From Podospora bellae-mahoneyi (taxonomy: Eukaryota; Ascomycota; Sordariomycetes; Sordariales; Podosporaceae), in the NCBI RefSeq assembly GCF_035222275.1, contig NC_085882.1, positions 751,501 through 815,500 of the forward strand: a stretch of 64,000 bases of DNA. The letters run 5' to 3'. A program made the position numbers and the translations under genes. The notes below the pieces were generated by a model. The model worked only from the letters and a program-made list of their open reading frames with translations, made no database searches and was not told the DNA's origin. Positions 32,506 to 43,600 of this stretch are shown one piece after another (position 1 is the first letter of the stretch; every line of letters starts with the position of its first letter).

Positions 32506-33330
32506 TCAAGCGCTCAACACCTTCACACTTCCATCCTCCATCCCAAAATACGCCTCCACCGGCTTCTGAGCACCCCCCTCCCCCGCCTGATTCCCATTCT
32601 TCCCATAAAACAACCCAATCTCCGCCACCCCCGGAATCTTGATCAACGCATCAGCCAGCTCATCAACCTGCCACTCCCCCTTCTCCTTGTCACTCGTCCC
32701 CTCCACCCTGAGCGGCCTAAACGGCGCATCAACAATCCACATCCCATTATCCGTCACCACCGCCCCCGCCTTCCCCGGCAAACCCGGCCTAACCTTCGGC
32801 CCCAAACTCCCCATCCTCTCCAGCTCTCCCAAAACCCTGTTCGCCGCCAAAGGCAGCACCTCGATCGGAATTCCCTTTTTCCACATCGTCCCCAACGCAG
32901 GGCTCATCTTCCTGAAGTCCGCCACGCAAACAAACTTCTTGCTGCTGGTGGCGACGATTTTTTCCTGCCAGAGGCAGGCGCCGCCTCCTTTGATGAGGTT
33001 GAGGTTGGGGTCTACTTCGTCTGCGCCGTCGAAGCAGACGTCTAGGAGGGTGCCGGGGGGCAGCTTGTTGATGTACTGGAGGTTGAGACCAGCGGACTCG
33101 ATGAGCTGTTCGGATTGAGCGCCGGTTGGGTAGAAGGTCATTGTAGAGAGGGTGGTGGGGGGGACGAGGGCGGTGATTGCTTCTACTACGTAGATTACTG
33201 TTGAACCGGAGCCGATGCCGATGCGGGTGCGGGATGGGAAGGGGACGAGGTGGGCGGTGACGGATTGGAAGGCGGCGAGGCGTTTGGATTGTTCGATTAG
33301 GTCGACCGGGGAGGGGGTGGTGGTGGACAT
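32506..33330 (-). CDS. RKI1: ribose-5-phosphate isomerase
   Basis: The 274-aa form starts at 33330 (MSTTTPSPVDLIEQSKRLAA). The enzyme interconverts ribose-5-phosphate and ribulose-5-phosphate in the non-oxidative pentose phosphate pathway. Family blocks in order are: IGIGSGSTVIYVVEAI (phosphate loop), FYPTGAQSEQLIE, LDVCFDGADEVDPNLNLIKGGGACLWQEKIVA (catalytic Asp/Glu and Lys), VCVADFRKMSPALG, IPIEVLPLA and GAVVTDNGMWIVDA. Length is normal. The reading frame stays open upstream to an ATG at 33597, adding 89 residues rich in Arg, His, Ser and Thr without acids in its core (MNKHHHLLLRGASSL, FFSRHHHSTLTSP). This could be a mitochondrial presequence or just 5' leader. No intron is needed. There is no functional link to its neighbours. 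Confidence 0.92.
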   Translation of the reverse strand: MSTTTPSPVDLIEQSKRLAAFQSVTAHLVPFPSRTRIGIGSGSTVIYVVEAITALVPPTTLSTMTFYPTGAQSEQLIESAGLNLQYINKLPPGTLLDVCFDGADEVDPNLNLIKGGGACLWQEKIVATSSKKFVCVADFRKMSPALGTMWKKGIPIEVLPLAANRVLGELERMGSLGPKVRPGLPGKAGAVVTDNGMWIVDAPFRPLRVEGTSDKEKGEWQVDELADALIKIPGVAEIGLFYGKNGNQAGEGGAQKPVEAYFGMEDGSVKVLSA

Positions 33331-34021
33331 TCTGGCGGTTTTGGGGAGGTGGTGGTGAGGTGAGGTCAAGGTTGAGTGATGATGCCGGGAGAAAAAATTG
33401 GATACTATGGCGGCGGCGGTTGTCGTCCCGCCGGCTCCGGAGGATGGGAACAACGGTCTTGCTGGTGGGGGGTGAGTTGGTCCACTTCTTTTGCAGAGGG
33501 AGACGGTTAAGGATGAGGCGCCTCGGAGGAGGAGGTGATGGTGCTTATTCATGTGAGTACAGCTGAGCCAGGAGGGTGATAGCTGCAACTCGCTCACTTA
33601 CCCATGAATTTGCACGTGGTTGAGCTGTTGAAGCTGGTCTCAATTGGCGCTGTTTCAACCCCTCCAGCGGGGCACAAGTGCAGGGGTAGCAAACTTTTGT
33701 GACGTCACGTGGAGCGAGATATTTTCTGGGGAAGCTGATGGTCAGTGCTCACATTGCACGACAGCTCTGGATCTCATTAACTTGGTATTGGTTGAGGGAT
33801 GAGATTTCCTGCCTTATTGACTGCTTGATCGGCATTCACAAGTTTGTTCTATTACACTTTCACACTACATTCCAGAATCGCAAAATGTCGTAATGTTCAT
33901 TATTTTGAGTGTATGATCCCCAAGACTATGATAGAGATGGGTCTCTTGAACTCATGCAGTGAGTGAGTGAGGGAGTGCGTCGCCTCTCTGCTGTGTTCAT
34001 GCATGCGCTGATGAAGACCAT
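33331..34021. other. intergenic region with possible N-terminal extension of RKI1
   Basis: The part 33331-33597 is in frame with RKI1 and may be translated. The rest, up to the 3' end of the Dal5-like gene, shows nothing specific. Confidence 0.45.
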
Positions 34022-35963
34022 CTAGTGCTCGAATCTAAAGTCCAACCTCTTGTTGCCCTCATCCTTCGTGGTGGCCAGATAATCGAGTCTCTGCTCCTCC
34101 GTCATGGCAGCCCACTTCTTATCCCTCGACTTGTTCTTCCAGACATAGTACACCTTCACCAGCGCATAGACAACAATGTTCATGCACAGAATCGCGAGTA
34201 GCTGTCGGTTACCACGCTTATACAGCGACGCTCGATCGTCCTCTCGGTAGATATTCGAGGAGATGATGCCCGACGTCTGAACCGCCATGTTGTACACGGC
34301 AGCCGAGATGGTACGAGACCGAACCGAGTTCGCGTTTCGAGAATTCCACGCCACCTGGATAGGATGGGGATTCGGGAACGACAGCAGCAGTGTCGTCACG
34401 GCGTAGATCACCCAGCGGTTGGTGTTGGCAAGGTCGGCAACGTTGAAGAAGATCAAGAACGGCAGACCCCAGATCTGACTGGTGACAGATAGCGCTGTCA
34501 GGTTGCTGAACTTTTCAGCTGCGTATGCCACCGCCAACATGGTGATCATGTGGCCCACGGTGTAAGGGATCGTCAAGAGGTTGGCCTGGAAGGTATCGAA
34601 GCCCAGACCTCTCAGGGAAAGAGTCAGATACTGCCCAACAGGCACAAAGGGGATCTGGAAGACGAGACCCAGCGCATAAAGTGGCCTACCACAACGTCAG
34701 CTTTAAGTACTTGACGACAGACAGCAGCTGCTGGCACATACCACAAGTCATAATCCTTCAGGCTCTTCCACAACAACCCGACGGTAATCCGCTCTCGGTT
34801 GTGCATATCCGACTTGCTGGGATCCTCGCGCAGCACCCGGTTCACCATGATCACTTCCTCCCTCTCGTTGAACCAGCCTTCCTTACCCTTGCCTCGGAAC
34901 CAGGAAGCAGTCTGGCAAGGACCGGCAGGCATCAAGAGGAACGCCATGATACCGATGATCAGAGTCAGCAAGCCCTCGATCAGGAACAGCCACCTCCAGC
35001 CTGCATGACCCTCGACACCACGCATACGCAGGAGACCTTGAGCCAAGAGTGCCGAGAGGATATCAGCAATGCTCATTGCGGTCCAAAAGTAACCGAGACG
35101 GATGGTGAGCTCGGCATGCTTGTAAAAGTATGACAGGTAGAGGATGATCTGTTGAATTGTTAGCAGTTACTCAGTGGCAGAAGCAGACAAGGTCTCTCAC
35201 ATCAGGGATGAAGCCGCCCTGAAGCATGCCCAGCAGTGCACGGCAAACAAGGAAAGAGGTACGACCACTAAGCCAGAACTGGGCGCTGGCAACGATGGAC
35301 CACAAGACCATCTGGGTTGGAATCCATCGGTCGGGTCCGACCCATTTCGAAACCAGCTGAGAAGGCAATTCTGCGCAGAGGAAGGAAAGCTTGAAGACAG
35401 TATTGCCCAGGTTGTAGTCTTGAGTGAGTGTCAGCAAAAGAACCCGCTGTCTCTGTCGAAGTCTTGCCCACCGTTGGTGTTCATTTTTAGCTCGGGGAGG
35501 AAGTTATCCGTCAAAGCTTGACCGATGTTGGCACGGTCAAGCTCCAGAGCCATGAACATGATACAGGCCCAGACCATGATGCGCCAATCGATCTTCCGGA
35601 TCAGTTTGTTTTCTTCCCCCCAGGTCCATCTTGCGAGGGGATCGAAGCGGTGGGCGTTTTCCCTGAACGATAACGTCAGTTTCCAAGAAGTACAAAACAA
35701 CAAGAGCGTACTCACCATTCTGCTGGCGGTTGGTATTTCTCAGCCGTCTCTGGATCGTCAAAGACACTAGGAAGTGTTGCGATGGCTTCCGAGTCATATG
35801 GCTTGCTGCGCTCCCAGAAGTGCTTCTTTCGCTCGATGGGCTCCCCTAGAGGTGGAATAGAGGCGACGGATGTGGAGGAGGCATCGAAATCCTTCTTCTC
35901 AGAATCGCTTCCGTGTGCAGTGGCTCGGGGCAGGGCCTTCCCTCGAGTGAGAACGGTCGCCAT
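34022..35963 (-). CDS. Dal5-type MFS transporter (anion:cation symporter family)
   Basis: Five exons (35963-35716, 35662-35472, 35418-35201, 35148-34742, 34685-34022) encode 575 aa. All four introns are 52-56 nt with GTGAGT/GTGGGC/GTGAGA/GTATGT donors. The start [18 protein letters not shown] was chosen over an upstream Met because it directly follows the leader. Family blocks: [90 protein letters not shown] (across a splice join), [18 protein letters not shown] and NREDP-type [18 protein letters not shown]. These place it with allantoate/nicotinate-type permeases of the fungal plasma membrane. It is divergent from a TauD-type dioxygenase 1.6 kb away, which suggests a sulfonate or related organic anion as substrate; this is inference. 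Confidence 0.87.
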
Positions 35964-37582
35964 GGTGTCGTCTTTTTTGCTTCTCTCGTACAAGATGATG
36001 CAAAAGAGGCAAGACTGGCCGCTGCTGTGGATCGACACTTCTTCCACTCGGTATCATCACCAGAGACGGCCCTCTTTATACCCATCTTCTGGGCCTGGAA
36101 ATATTGATTGCTACACCACGGGAATTATCACGATTTTCACGGGTACATGGCATGGCGAATACAGCCTGCAGAATCACGTTTGGAGGTACTGGATCATTGG
36201 TACCGGGGAGAAAGCAGATCGATGCATACTGGTCTGCAAATTACCTACAACTGTCGGTGCGTCCGAACCCCCCCGGCTGGGTCTTGCCCCCCACTCAACA
36301 CTGATGGCGACATCTACAATGTCCCGTTCAAGCGGTCTGCCCGTCTTGACAGCACCCTCAACTAACAGGAGGGACGGGAGACGGCACTTCAAACGAGGAA
36401 CAGGACCGAGATCTGGACCCCTGGTTTCCAGGACGAGAAGCGCCACAGACAAGAACGTGGCTATCAGCTGGGCGAAGCTTGTCGAGAACAAGACGAAGCC
36501 ATCGGTCTAGACTCTCTGTTTCAACCCTACCCAGCACGCTGGGTATTTCCTGCCATCTTAGGCCGTAGTGGCAACTATTTGGTTTTGAATGCTCACGCGG
36601 ATATTCAAGGCGTGGCGAAGGCAGGCACTTCTAGAGGTTTCATACCTTGAGGAGAGATCCTCACAGCATAACCACTATCCTTCAGACGATGCTCCGACAG
36701 CGGCTCTCGAATCTGATTGATTTCATGACCCCTGATAAGAAATCTCCAAGATTGAAACCCTACGTTGGAGCCTTGGCATTGAAATCAGTTATTTCTGAGC
36801 TTCCAGTGAGGTTGGTGTTGCGGGTTGGTGGGAATCCGATGGCGTGATGATTCGTGATCGCCTTGGCCCCTGACGCGACGACATACTTACGAACCACTGG
36901 TTTGCAACACTCTAGTATCAACTCGGCTCCAATTGGCCAGCAGATGATTTCCCCATACCAAAAAAAAAAGAACAATATGGCGACATGGCCTACTAAACTG
37001 ACAGAACACGCCGTCTTGCATTATCTCCGGCTTCCGCCCTTGACTGCGGCTGCTCCTAGGGCTACGGCGCCGGCTCGGGCAGGGAAACGTGGGGGTAAAG
37101 GCGCGACCTCAAACTGATTCCTGGAACACGGAATGCAGTATGCCGCAACGGGATGTCGTCTACTCACCCCGCAGTTTCATGATCCTCGGCGCCGGGTCTC
37201 TTTGTCCTCTGGGTTGTATCGCAACATCCGCGGCTGGGCTCACGTTAAGTCCGGACAGCGTCGCTAACTTGAAGACATCACGAAATGCGCTATTGTGAGC
37301 TCGTCATTGCTGCTGATTCGAGAAGACACGGATACGGTACACTGGAGGTCCACGACCTGATTGACCAGCCTATGGGTGCAAACTATGACAGCTGTGTTGC
37401 GCGGGGTTGCACACCCTCACGCAATGTTGGTGTGGATGGTGATGCACTTTTTGGCTACGAGGCAACAAAGAGGTTGACCATCTCAGGCCGGTGGAAGGTT
37501 GTATAAGAGACGAGGCATTCCGTGTATCAGACAGTCTAAATCCTCATCACCTCACATCCCCAACACATTAGAAACAGACACA
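35964..37582. other. shared upstream region of transporter and dioxygenase
   Basis: A 1.6-kb divergent promoter region. Small open frames on both strands are unsupported. It would be the place to look for binding sites of a sulfur regulator, but I cannot point to a certain one. Confidence 0.5.
36075..36080 (-). promoter_or_regulatory. putative TATA box of the Dal5-type gene
   Basis: TATAAA on the minus strand, 112 nt upstream of the ATG at 35963. Assigned by position only. Confidence 0.45.
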
Positions 37583-38701
37583 ATGGCTCCCTCCGCAATT
37601 GAGACTCAAACCCCTGTGGTGCCCATCGTCACCAAGGGCGCCGCCGTCACCACCGAGAGACCGGCTCCCCTCAAGCTGACCGGCCTGCTTGATCAGTTCG
37701 AGTCCTTCGAGGTCACTCCTGTCATTGGCAAGGAGTTCCCCAAGGCCAACCTGGTCGAGTGGCTCAACGCCCCCAACTCAGACGACCTCCTCCGCGAACT
37801 TGCCATCACCATCTCGCAGCGTGGCGTTGTCTTCTTCCGCGCCCAAGATGAGCTCACCAACGAGCTCCAGAAGAAGCTCATCCTTCGCCTCGGCGAGCTC
37901 ACCGGCCGCCCCGCCACCTCCGGTCTTCACATCCACCCTCTGCTCAACTCTGAGCGTGAGCTCGGCGGCGACGACCCGGAGATCAGCACCATCTCCTCCA
38001 TCCAAAACAAGAAGTTCTACGCCCGCGGCGCCATCGCCGACGAACTCTCCCCCAAGAAGCAATCCACAGGCCAATGGCACTCCGACATTGCCTTTGAACC
38101 AGTCCCCGCGGACTACACCTCCCTCCGCCTCGTCGAGCTCCCCACCACCGGCGGCGACACCCTCTGGGCCTCGGGCTACGAGCTCTACGACCGCCTCTCG
38201 GAGCCCTATCAAAAGTTCCTCGAGTCCCTGACCGTCACCTTCCAACAGCCCGGCTTCAACAAGGTCGCCGAGGCAGCCGGCTTCAAGCTCTACGACAAGC
38301 CCCGCGGCGCGCCCGAGAACATTGGCACCGAGCTCAAGGCTGTCCACCCCGTCATCAGGACCAATCCTGTGACCGGATGGAAGTCCCTCTTCCCCGTCGG
38401 CGGCCACGTCAAGCACATTAACGGAGTTACCGAGGAGGAGTCCAAGGCGCTGTTGACGTGGTTTTTGGACTTGGTGTACAAGAACCATGACTTGACTGTG
38501 AGGCTGCAGTGGAAGAATAAGAATGATATTGCGATTTGGGACAACAGGAGCACGTTCCATACTGCTACTTTTGATTACCTTGGTGGGGAGTATGGGGAGC
38601 GGTTTGGCAACAGGGCTGTGGGCTTGGGGGAGAAGCCGTATTTGGATCCTAATAGTACTGGGAGAAGGGAGGCGTTGGCCAGGGAGAAGGGGCAGCAGTA
38701 G
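37583..38701 (+). CDS. TauD/TfdA-type alpha-ketoglutarate-dependent dioxygenase
   Basis: A single exon of 372 aa. The ATG at 37583 follows ACAGACACA and is preferred over an upstream in-frame ATG at 37499. The iron triad is H166-x-D168 (GQWHSDIAFEP) and H326 (NRSTFHTATFD). R344 (FGNRAVGLG) should bind 2-oxoglutarate. Other blocks: GVVFFRAQDELTNELQKKLILRLGELTGRP, TLWASGYELYDRLSEPYQKFLESL and VHPVIRTNPVTGWKSLFPVGGHVKHI. Fungal members oxidise sulfonates such as taurine, releasing sulfite, though related enzymes act on other acids. The divergent Dal5-type transporter next door supports a role in uptake and use of a sulfonate as sulfur source. GC-rich, C-ending codons in the first two thirds suggest high expression. 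Confidence 0.9.
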   Translation: MAPSAIETQTPVVPIVTKGAAVTTERPAPLKLTGLLDQFESFEVTPVIGKEFPKANLVEWLNAPNSDDLLRELAITISQRGVVFFRAQDELTNELQKKLILRLGELTGRPATSGLHIHPLLNSERELGGDDPEISTISSIQNKKFYARGAIADELSPKKQSTGQWHSDIAFEPVPADYTSLRLVELPTTGGDTLWASGYELYDRLSEPYQKFLESLTVTFQQPGFNKVAEAAGFKLYDKPRGAPENIGTELKAVHPVIRTNPVTGWKSLFPVGGHVKHINGVTEEESKALLTWFLDLVYKNHDLTVRLQWKNKNDIAIWDNRSTFHTATFDYLGGEYGERFGNRAVGLGEKPYLDPNSTGRREALAREKGQQ

Positions 38702-38973
38702 AGTGTCTAGGGGCTTTTAGTGGGACTTGGCTTGGATTGTTGTATGAAGTTTATGAATGAATGCATCTTATCTTGTTGACTCAACTCCTCAGCAAAGTAG
38801 ATTGGTTGAAGCTGCATTCTTGCCGTGGCAGAAAACTATACATATGAAACAGTAACTAGCAAAATTTGTGCATGACCTGTCCCGAGAAAAGGGGAAAAGG
38901 GGCCAGTTCAGGGCGTTTTGCTCACCTCGCTCAACCTTTCATAGGTGGTGATATTGACCCCAGAAACCATCCA
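38702..38973. other. intergenic region
   Basis: 3' flank of the dioxygenase and 5' flank of the tRNA gene; nothing else seen. Confidence 0.5.
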
Positions 38974-39070
38974 GGCTGAGTGGCGCAATGGTAGCGCGTT
39001 ACTTTCCGGTTTCAACTTCGGTTAAATCTCCAGCTGGTAAAGGTTCTGGGTTCGAGTCCCAGCTTGGTCG
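38974..39070 (+). tRNA. tRNA-Arg(CCG) with 25-nt intron
   Basis: The 97-nt gene folds as a full cloverleaf. The acceptor stem is GGCTGAG with CTTGGTC (three G-U pairs), with discriminator G at 39070. The D arm is GCGC-AATGGTA-GCGC and the T arm is CTGGG-TTCGAGT-CCCAG. The anticodon stem is TTACT (38999-39003) with GGTAA (39036-39040). The loop is TTCCGG before, and T after, an intron at 39010-39034 in the standard position after base 37. This leaves a mature tRNA of 72 nt with anticodon CCG at 39006-39008. The intron contains CGG, which can pair with the anticodon as is usual in eukaryotic pre-tRNAs. The D arm also resembles tRNA-Trp, but a CCA anticodon would need a non-standard intron position. 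Confidence 0.85.
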
Positions 39071-39073
39071 ATG

Positions 39074-39078
39074 TTTTT
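39074..39078 (+). terminator. RNA polymerase III terminator of the tRNA gene
   Basis: A run of five T starts 4 nt after the tRNA 3' end, as expected for Pol III termination. Confidence 0.8.
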
Positions 39079-39483
39079 GTGTGTAGGGTCACCGCTCCTT
39101 TTTTTTTTCTCTAAAAACGACACCATTCCGGATTTTTTTTTTTTTTTTTTTTTTTTTGCAGATCCTGAGTTTGTTTGCAGGAGGGCCAATTGCAGGCTGA
39201 TTTGCTTCCACCATTAGAGTGACACTTCAACGCTGCAAGGAAGAAATGTGCCAGCACAGAAACATACTGCCATGTCACAACACCACCAAGTCAAACGCAG
39301 TAACATTCATCATCATTAAGACATCTCGACTGATAACCTAGAATATATCTGACGTCTTCGAGCCCAAACACATCTCTTCTATAGGTTCCAACCCATCATC
39401 CACCTACCCCCTAATAAGGCGCGCTCCGATGCCCATGGCACCACAACCACCCATCCAAATTCTGCATGAACGCATCTAAACCA
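39079..39483. other. intergenic region with poly(T) runs
   Basis: Contains a T9-10 run near 39100 and a 25-T run at 39133-39157. I see no gene. Confidence 0.5.
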
Positions 39484-39964
39484 TCAATTAGCCACCCGCA
39501 CATCCATCACCTGAAACAAAAGACAGTTGTTTCGAGGGTACTCACCAATATTCAAATTCCCCCTCACCTCCTCCTCATGCCAGTTCCAGCACGTAGACTT
39601 GAGGTCCGTGTTGCCGTCCTTTCTCGTGTCCCAGCATTCAATGAAGGCGTTGCCACTTTTCATTATCAACAGCTAATCAGCCTTCTTTCACTTCGGGGTT
39701 GAGAGGTTTAAAAAAAAATGTAAAAACTTTTTTAAAAAAAACTTACGTATCCCTCGAAACAAGCCTCCCAGTTAACTGATCAACCCCCACACACAAATTC
39801 ATGTCCTGCCTCGTCCGCCAGGGCGTCCCGTCCTTCTTGGCGCAAGTGGCGACCACGTACTTTGGCTCCTGCCAGGACCAAGAACAAGAAGCCGCGAACC
39901 CGGCCGAGGCGAGCTCGGGGAGGGCCGCGAGGGCGAGGGTGAGGGCTGAGAGGGTGAGCTTCAT
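39484..39964 (-). CDS. small secreted protein, possibly CVNH-like
   Basis: Exons 39964-39747 and 39655-39484 encode 129 aa. The 91-nt intron has a GTAAGT donor and carries long A and T runs. Residues 1-21 are a signal peptide (MKLTLSALTLALAALPELASA). The mature part reads GFAASCSWSWQEPKYVVATC, NLCVGVDQLTGRLV, NAFIECWDTRKDGNTDLKSTCWNWH and RGNLNIGEYPRNNCLLFQV. The alternation of Cys, W and 'xLxxxC' with N..xGxL turns resembles the two-lobe pattern of cyanovirin-N homology lectins, but weakly. A TATA box lies 80 nt upstream. A second possible intron near the 3' end would be only 35 nt and is not accepted. Confidence 0.65.
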
Positions 39965-40676
39965 TTCGTCCTGTTTGCTGACGATCTGATGAGTTGGAAG
40001 GTGCTGCTGATATCGAACTTGCTCTCCGAGAGACAGAGGGGGGTTTTATACAAACAAACTACCAAAGATTCAAGCGGTCTCCCCTTACAAAAAGGTCTTG
40101 GCATCACTCTACTCAACAGGGGGCGGACATCTCGTCGACTCCATCGCGCGGAGCTCGTTAGCGTAAGCAGCCGGATAAGGAGCCAATCGGTAAACACAAA
40201 CGTAAATGAACTATTGTCATAGATAACTCCACGATGCCAATTTGGAGGGGCGATTGCAGATGTCATTCCTTGGGTATCACGGTATGTTGTTGTTCGGTTC
40301 TGGGCCCAAGAGCAAATAGCACAAACGTAGGAATCTTCCCGTCGGGGTGTTCGGATGGCCCGACACTACATCTCGATTGGTGACAGCATCAGAGATGATT
40401 GGCGAGAATCCGAGTAACAAGCTTTGGAACTTTCCCCTATCCCTTAAAGGTGCACATTCTTGCATGAGTAAATGTCCTGACCATGATCCCATGGCCCGGA
40501 TATCCGACCGAGATGAAAATCAACGCGCCTTGCTACAATTAATGGTATCGACTGCTGCTTTCAAAAGCAATACAAAACAAAAGCACAGGACCAAAAATCA
40601 ATAGTACAACAACCCAATCTCCATGTGTGCTCAGCCTGCGCTGTTACCGCTGCTTCTCATCACCCAACCACCCCCC
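39965..40676. other. intergenic region
   Basis: Promoter of the secreted protein gene and 3' flank of the AAA ATPase gene. No further feature seen. Confidence 0.5.
40044..40050 (-). promoter_or_regulatory. putative TATA box of the small secreted protein gene
   Basis: TATAAAA on the minus strand, 80 nt upstream of the ATG at 39964. Confidence 0.55.
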
Positions 40677-43600
40677 TTAGAAATAACTCCTCATCGCGTC
40701 CTGATACCCCGTCCCGCCTTTCAGATCCCGGTCAAAGTTTGCCTGTACCTCCAAGACCTGCCGGATATGGCTCATACACAAGGGCTCGCCCTTGTTAACC
40801 GCCAGCGCCTGCGCCGTCCTGACCGTGTTCTTGATCTGCCTCCCGTTCAGCTCCTTTCGGGAAAGACTTTCGTAATCGCTATCGGTGAACGGCCCAAGCT
40901 TGCTGCCCTCGTGAGCACGAACGCGGTCGATAAAAATCTTGAAGATGGCCTTCCTGGCCTTTTGTTCGAGGTTGCCGTAGCGAAGGGCAATGTGAATGCG
41001 GGATTGGAAGGCGTCATCAAATGTCTGTGTTATCATGTCAGCAAGAAACCGACAGCAAGGGCAGGCAACATACCTCTACACGGTTCGTAGTGAGGATGAG
41101 AATGTTCTGCACGTATTCAACCTGCTTGAGGAATATTGACACCAAAGCATTGCGGTGAATGTCGTGCATGTTCCTCTTCTCAAGGAAGACGTCCGCTTCG
41201 TCGAGCAGCAGGATGGCACCCCAGGCGTGGCAAATGTCGAGAATCTTTTGTAACTCGGTCTCGAGGAAGCGAGAATCGGTGCCCAGCTCGCCCGCCGAAA
41301 CCATGTAGAGCGGACACTTGAGCAGTTCCGAGATGCCCTCGGCTGTCAAAGTCTTGCCAGTACCAGGCGGACCATGAAGAACAGCTATAGGCTCGTCAGT
41401 GATATGCAGCATGTTACAAAAAGAGCGAAAAAAACTCACCGACCAGGCCTCTTCCCTTGCCTTGGATGACATCGTCGATACTCTCGGCCGCATGGTACTT
41501 GTGAGACTCGACCAACGCCTTGACTATGTCCTTGGTCTTGGACTCGAGCACCAGCGAGTCGTACGCCGTTTCGTTCCACTGAATCTCCTTGACACCAGAA
41601 ACGGTAAACTCAAGCCATAGCTTTTCCGCAAACGAGAACCCAAGCACCACGGGAGAGGCAATCAAGTAGTCCTCCTCGCTGAACTCGGGGATTTTCTTGG
41701 CGCCCTTGGAACCAGTTGCCGGCACCTCCTTGTTCTCTGCCTCCTCTCCATCTTTGGTCTCTTCACCGACCTCATCATTCTGCGCCGAAACCTTTTCCAG
41801 CTTCTCCCCCGTGTTGTTCTCAGGAGGGCCGCTCCGCTTGGGTCTATAAAGACGAGCGTTGCGCTTGAACGCTTCCTCCTCGTCATCAGAGCCACATCCA
41901 CTACAGTCCGACTCATCAGAGCACTCATCGTCCGAGTACCTGTCGTGGTCCTTTGGCCGCACCATCGAAATCGGGTAGTTGGGATTGATCCTCCTGTGAA
42001 TAGCAGGGTCGACCATGATCCGGCCATTGATATTGACCTTGACAACTCCCTTCTTCTTCTTGTAGTACGCCATGCCCTGATGACTCTTGTAGTACACACC
42101 AGCCAGGCCGACGAACTTCTTGCCTCGCTCCACCAGCTCCTCGCGCACCCTGGCTTCGTTCTTGTGGTAGCTGAGCGGATAGCAATTCAAGCTGGTGATC
42201 TTGCGAGCGCCTCTAAACTCCATAATCTCCTCCGAGACGCTTCCGTAACCAAACTGCTTGCCGTCGTACTCGAAATACTTACCCTCCAAGTAATAGTAGT
42301 CGCCTTTCATGAACGAGGAGTGTTTCTCTGCGATCTCAACCTTGAACACGCGAGGCTCGTCCGGCGAACTGTAGGTGTGGGCGAAAGCAAGAGTGTTGGG
42401 CTTCCAGAGGGCCCAGAGCAGGTCAAAGGTGATGAGTCCGTTCTTCAGCATCGGGTAAAGACTGACCACTGTTAGCTATCGAGAATGAACCATGTGATTT
42501 CAGACGCCTACCTCTTCTTGACCTCCGCATAGTCCTTGTCGAGGTACTTAATCAGGACCTTCAGGTGTTTGCGCTTATCCTCCAGACGCTTCTGCTCCTT
42601 CTTAAGATCCCGCTTGGCACCCTTGCAAGTACGCCGTTTAAGGCCCTTCAGAGCCGTCTTCAAATCATCGAGATAGCTTACAATTATCAAGTTAGTCACC
42701 TCCATCAAGTCGCAAGGTAAGGGCAACTTACAGAAAAAGTAGATTGGGGTCCAGCTTGGGTGTGCTCTCCACCAATGACACGCCTTTAACATTGCCCATG
42801 ACATCCTGCAAGCACTCGCGTAGGAGTTTACTCTTGATGTCGACAATGGTGGCCTTATACTTGCCCTCCCAATCAAAAGTTCTGCGCACATGAAACAGAA
42901 AATCATGATACTGCGAGTCAACCGAACCCTCGGCTGTGTCCTGGAGCTTGTAGTTGTGAATCGAGCTGTCCCAAACCTGGTCAACCCGCTTATAGTTGAG
43001 CTTTGCCGCCTCCTCCTTCTTCTTCTGCTTCTTTCTCTCCTTTTTGTCCTTGGTCGGACGCTTGCCGTCGCCGAGAAGGTTGGGGTCCAGGAGATTAGAA
43101 AGGCCGGCGTCCAGATCTCCCAGACCATAGCTGCCTCTCCCGCCAGGAGTTTGGCCGAAACGGGGCCCTCTCCTGGAACTGCGAGGAGGATTGAAGCTCT
43201 GGGGCGCACCGCCGTCATAGTCGTCGTTGTTATACTGACGTGAAGGGTTAAAAGAATAAGGCATGGCGTTCTGTCTCTGGAACTGCATGCCTTGAGATGA
43301 AGACAGGGGCACACCGAGTGGCAGGTGTTGCTGCTGCTGCACCAATTGTTGCGCTTGCGCCACGAGAAGGTGCATCTGTTTCACCGCCTCTCGTGGGCTC
43401 ATCTCGTCCTCAGAACAATCCTCGGTTTCGGCTTTGGAAGCATCAGAGTCAGATTCGCCGGATGAAGACGAGGACTCCTCCGATGTGACAGGCTTCTTGG
43501 ACTTCTTGCTTCGTGACTTTCTCTTGGACCTACTAGCCTCGTGTCGCTTCTTTGTCACCCGCTTCTTCTTGGACTCGCTCTCGGACTCAGAGGAGCTATC

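Noticed and set aside
32356-33045. 229-codon plus-strand open frame
   Set aside because: It is antisense to the well-supported ribose-5-phosphate isomerase and is Pro/His/Arg-rich as expected of a shadow frame.
38974-39070. tRNA-Trp reading of the tRNA gene
   Set aside because: The D arm is Trp-like and a CCA occurs near 39030, but using it would need an intron in a non-standard place. CCG with an intron after base 37 folds cleanly.
39511-39545. Second intron (GTGAGT..TTTCAG) in the small secreted protein gene
   Set aside because: It would be only 35 nt, below the usual minimum for fungal introns, although it would end the protein in an extra Cys.
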